DNA of 64,000 bases from Rugosimonospora acidiphila (GTDB lineage Bacteria; Actinomycetota; Actinomycetes; Mycobacteriales; Micromonosporaceae), in contig NZ_BAABJQ010000010.1 in assembly GCF_039543385.1 (NCBI RefSeq), positions 124,001-188,000 of the forward strand, written 5' to 3'. The notes beneath the pieces were generated by a model, which worked only from the letters and a program-made list of their open reading frames with translations, ran no database searches and was not told where the DNA came from. This document shows, one piece after another, positions 62,920 to 64,000 of the stretch; the stretch's first letter is position 1; each line of letters starts with the position of its first letter. The position numbers and the translations under genes are program-made.

Positions 62920-63648
62920 ATGCGAGTCACGACGTCGCCGACAGTCGACAGTCAAAGCTCCGCCAGCGCTACCCGCCGCGCGCAGATCGTCGAGTCCGCG
63001 ATCGAGTGCATCGCCGAACTGGGCTATGCGCACGCCTCGTTTGCCCAGATCGCCAAGCGGGCGGGGATCAGCAGCACCCGCCTGATCTCGTACCACTTCG
63101 CCGGCAAGGAAGACCTGATCCGGGCGGTGGTGCAGGAGGCGCTCCGGGCCGCCGCCGCGTACATGCACCCCCGCCTGCAGGGTCAGGCCAGCCCGTCGGC
63201 GACGCTGGCCACCTACATCACCTCGAACCTGGAGTTCATCGGCACCCATCCGGCGCACATCCGGGCCGTGGTGGAGATAGCTTCCAACGCCCGCCCGGCG
63301 CCCGGCACGCCGATCATCGACATGTCCGGGCCCGGATCACCGCTGGCCCTGCTGGAGCAGCTGTTCCGGCGGGGCCAGGAGGCGGGCGAGTTCCGTGCCT
63401 TCGATCCCCGCGTCATGGCCGTGACCCTTCGCGCGGCCATCGACACCGCCGTCACCGAGCTGGCCGCTAACCCGGGCCTGGACCTGGACGGATACGCCCG
63501 CGAACTGGTTGCCCTGTTCGACCTGGCCACTCGAAAGGACCCAAGGCGGCGATGCTCGCCCAGGACTGCCACGCCCCCGAACCGGCAGCGCCGCCGCCCC
63601 GACCCACCAAAGGGCACTGGTGGGCGACCGCCACCGGCCGAGCGCTGA
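62920..63648 (+). CDS. TetR-family regulator
   Basis: 242 residues. HTH near 18-65 (RRAQIVESAIECIAELGYAHASFAQIAKRAGISSTRLISYHFAGKEDLI), helical ligand domain to about residue 207 (LVALFDLATR). The last ~35 residues (Arg/Pro/Gly-rich) are not typical of the family and may result from a mutated stop. Regulates itself by the palindrome upstream; its target gene is probably the decayed or truncated region that follows. Confidence 0.88.
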   Translation: MRVTTSPTVDSQSSASATRRAQIVESAIECIAELGYAHASFAQIAKRAGISSTRLISYHFAGKEDLIRAVVQEALRAAAAYMHPRLQGQASPSATLATYITSNLEFIGTHPAHIRAVVEIASNARPAPGTPIIDMSGPGSPLALLEQLFRRGQEAGEFRAFDPRVMAVTLRAAIDTAVTELAANPGLDLDGYARELVALFDLATRKDPRRRCSPRTATPPNRQRRRPDPPKGTGGRPPPAER

Positions 63649-64000
63649 GCCGTGATCGGCTCCCTGCTCACCGACCTGGTCTTGCCGTGAGCGTTGCTGG
63701 CCTCGGCGGCGGCACCGGTCGGCGTGGTGATGTACCGCGTCGTCCCGCGCAGCCAGGTCGAGTTCTTCACACTGCTCAGCTTCACGTCGAGGCGGTGGAC
63801 CTGGTGCTGCCGGCCCTGACCGGCAACCCCGCGCCCTGCTCATCCGTGACGCCTGGACCGGAATGGTCGGCGGCCTGGCCGGAGTGTGAGTGTCCGGCTC
63901 GCTCATCCGCCGACGGCCGGTCCTGATGGTTGTGCTCCGCTCCTTCGTGCTCAGCAAGTCCGGCCCCGACGGCCTGCACGCCTGACCACCCGCCACCCTG
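63649..64000. other. possible decayed membrane-protein gene after TetR
   Basis: No single frame is open with family character. Short hydrophobic pieces in shifting frames (around 63650-63700 IGSLLTDLVLP, then a stop, then LLASAAAPVGVVMYRVV near 63695-63745) suggest a membrane protein broken by frameshifts or stops. Evidence is thin and the window ends here. Confidence 0.3.

Overview
The window is chromosomal DNA of very high GC content with GTG/TTG starts, many ATGA or GTGA translational overlaps, and genes typical of a mycelial, sporulating actinomycete: an SsgA-family sporulation/division protein, a SigE-family ECF sigma factor, DUF574-type methyltransferase, F420-type PPOX protein, secreted chitinases and chitosanase with Ser/Thr/Pro or Gly/Ala linkers. 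The mix of families fits Micromonosporaceae (Actinoplanes, Dactylosporangium, Micromonospora relatives); the genus cannot be fixed from the sequence alone. No rRNA, tRNA, CRISPR array, prophage or large biosynthetic cluster was seen.

Layout. 1-7.7 kb: a Tat-exported metallo-beta-lactamase-fold protein divergent from a LysR regulator plus class A beta-lactamase-like serine hydrolase; dienelactone hydrolase operon; a Gln/Tyr-rich membrane protein; VOC proteins and an AraC regulator carrying an expanded repeat. 7.8-11.4 kb: a four-gene ABC-2 exporter operon. 11.4-22 kb: an endonuclease/phosphatase-like membrane protein, then a sugar-acid catabolic locus (LacI regulator, complete ABC importer, IlvD/Edd dehydratase, uronate-dehydrogenase-like SDR, divergent DHDPS-family dehydratase/aldolase). 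22.6-24 kb: a secreted GH75 chitosanase. 24.4-30.8 kb: an L-fucose-type locus (L-fuconate dehydratase with the full catalytic residue set, ribose-type ABC importer, mutarotase, GntR/FadR regulator), with a shared operator-like palindrome before the first gene and before the regulator. 31-38.7 kb: YbjQ protein, GT4 glycosyltransferase, secreted S53 peptidase, small DUF proteins, a flavin disulfide reductase and membrane proteins.

38.7-43.5 kb: MsbA-type ABC exporter plus MarR, a holin-like/DUF3618/DUF4235 envelope cluster, GNAT and SDR. 43.5-44.4 kb: a decayed IS200/IS605 TnpB remnant with terminal hairpins abutting an EXPERA/TMEM97-like membrane protein. 44.5-48.4 kb: two adjacent GH18 chitinases sharing one accessory module at opposite ends. 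48.7-53.6 kb: SsgA-like protein, a 1.1-kb gene-poor stretch, a small CX4C peptide coupled to a DsbA/FrnE oxidoreductase, PPOX protein, and a SigE-LCP pair. 53.6-64 kb: acyltransferase, two-component system, DinB protein, DUF2089/SHOCT operon with a readable promoter, an isolated domain of B12-dependent ribonucleotide reductase, DUF574 methyltransferase, a TetR/MhuD-like pair divergent from an NAD-dependent epimerase with three operator copies between them, and a TetR gene with a probable leaderless, self-regulated promoter.

Two themes recur. First, polysaccharide and sugar-acid use: chitosanase, chitinases and peptidase outside the cell, with uronate/aldonate and fucose importers and dehydratases inside. 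Second, short tandem repeats seeded at gene 3' ends (18, 15 and 25 bp, containing copies of the stop codon, and a 58-bp hairpin repeat), suggesting replication slippage is active at termination regions of this genome.
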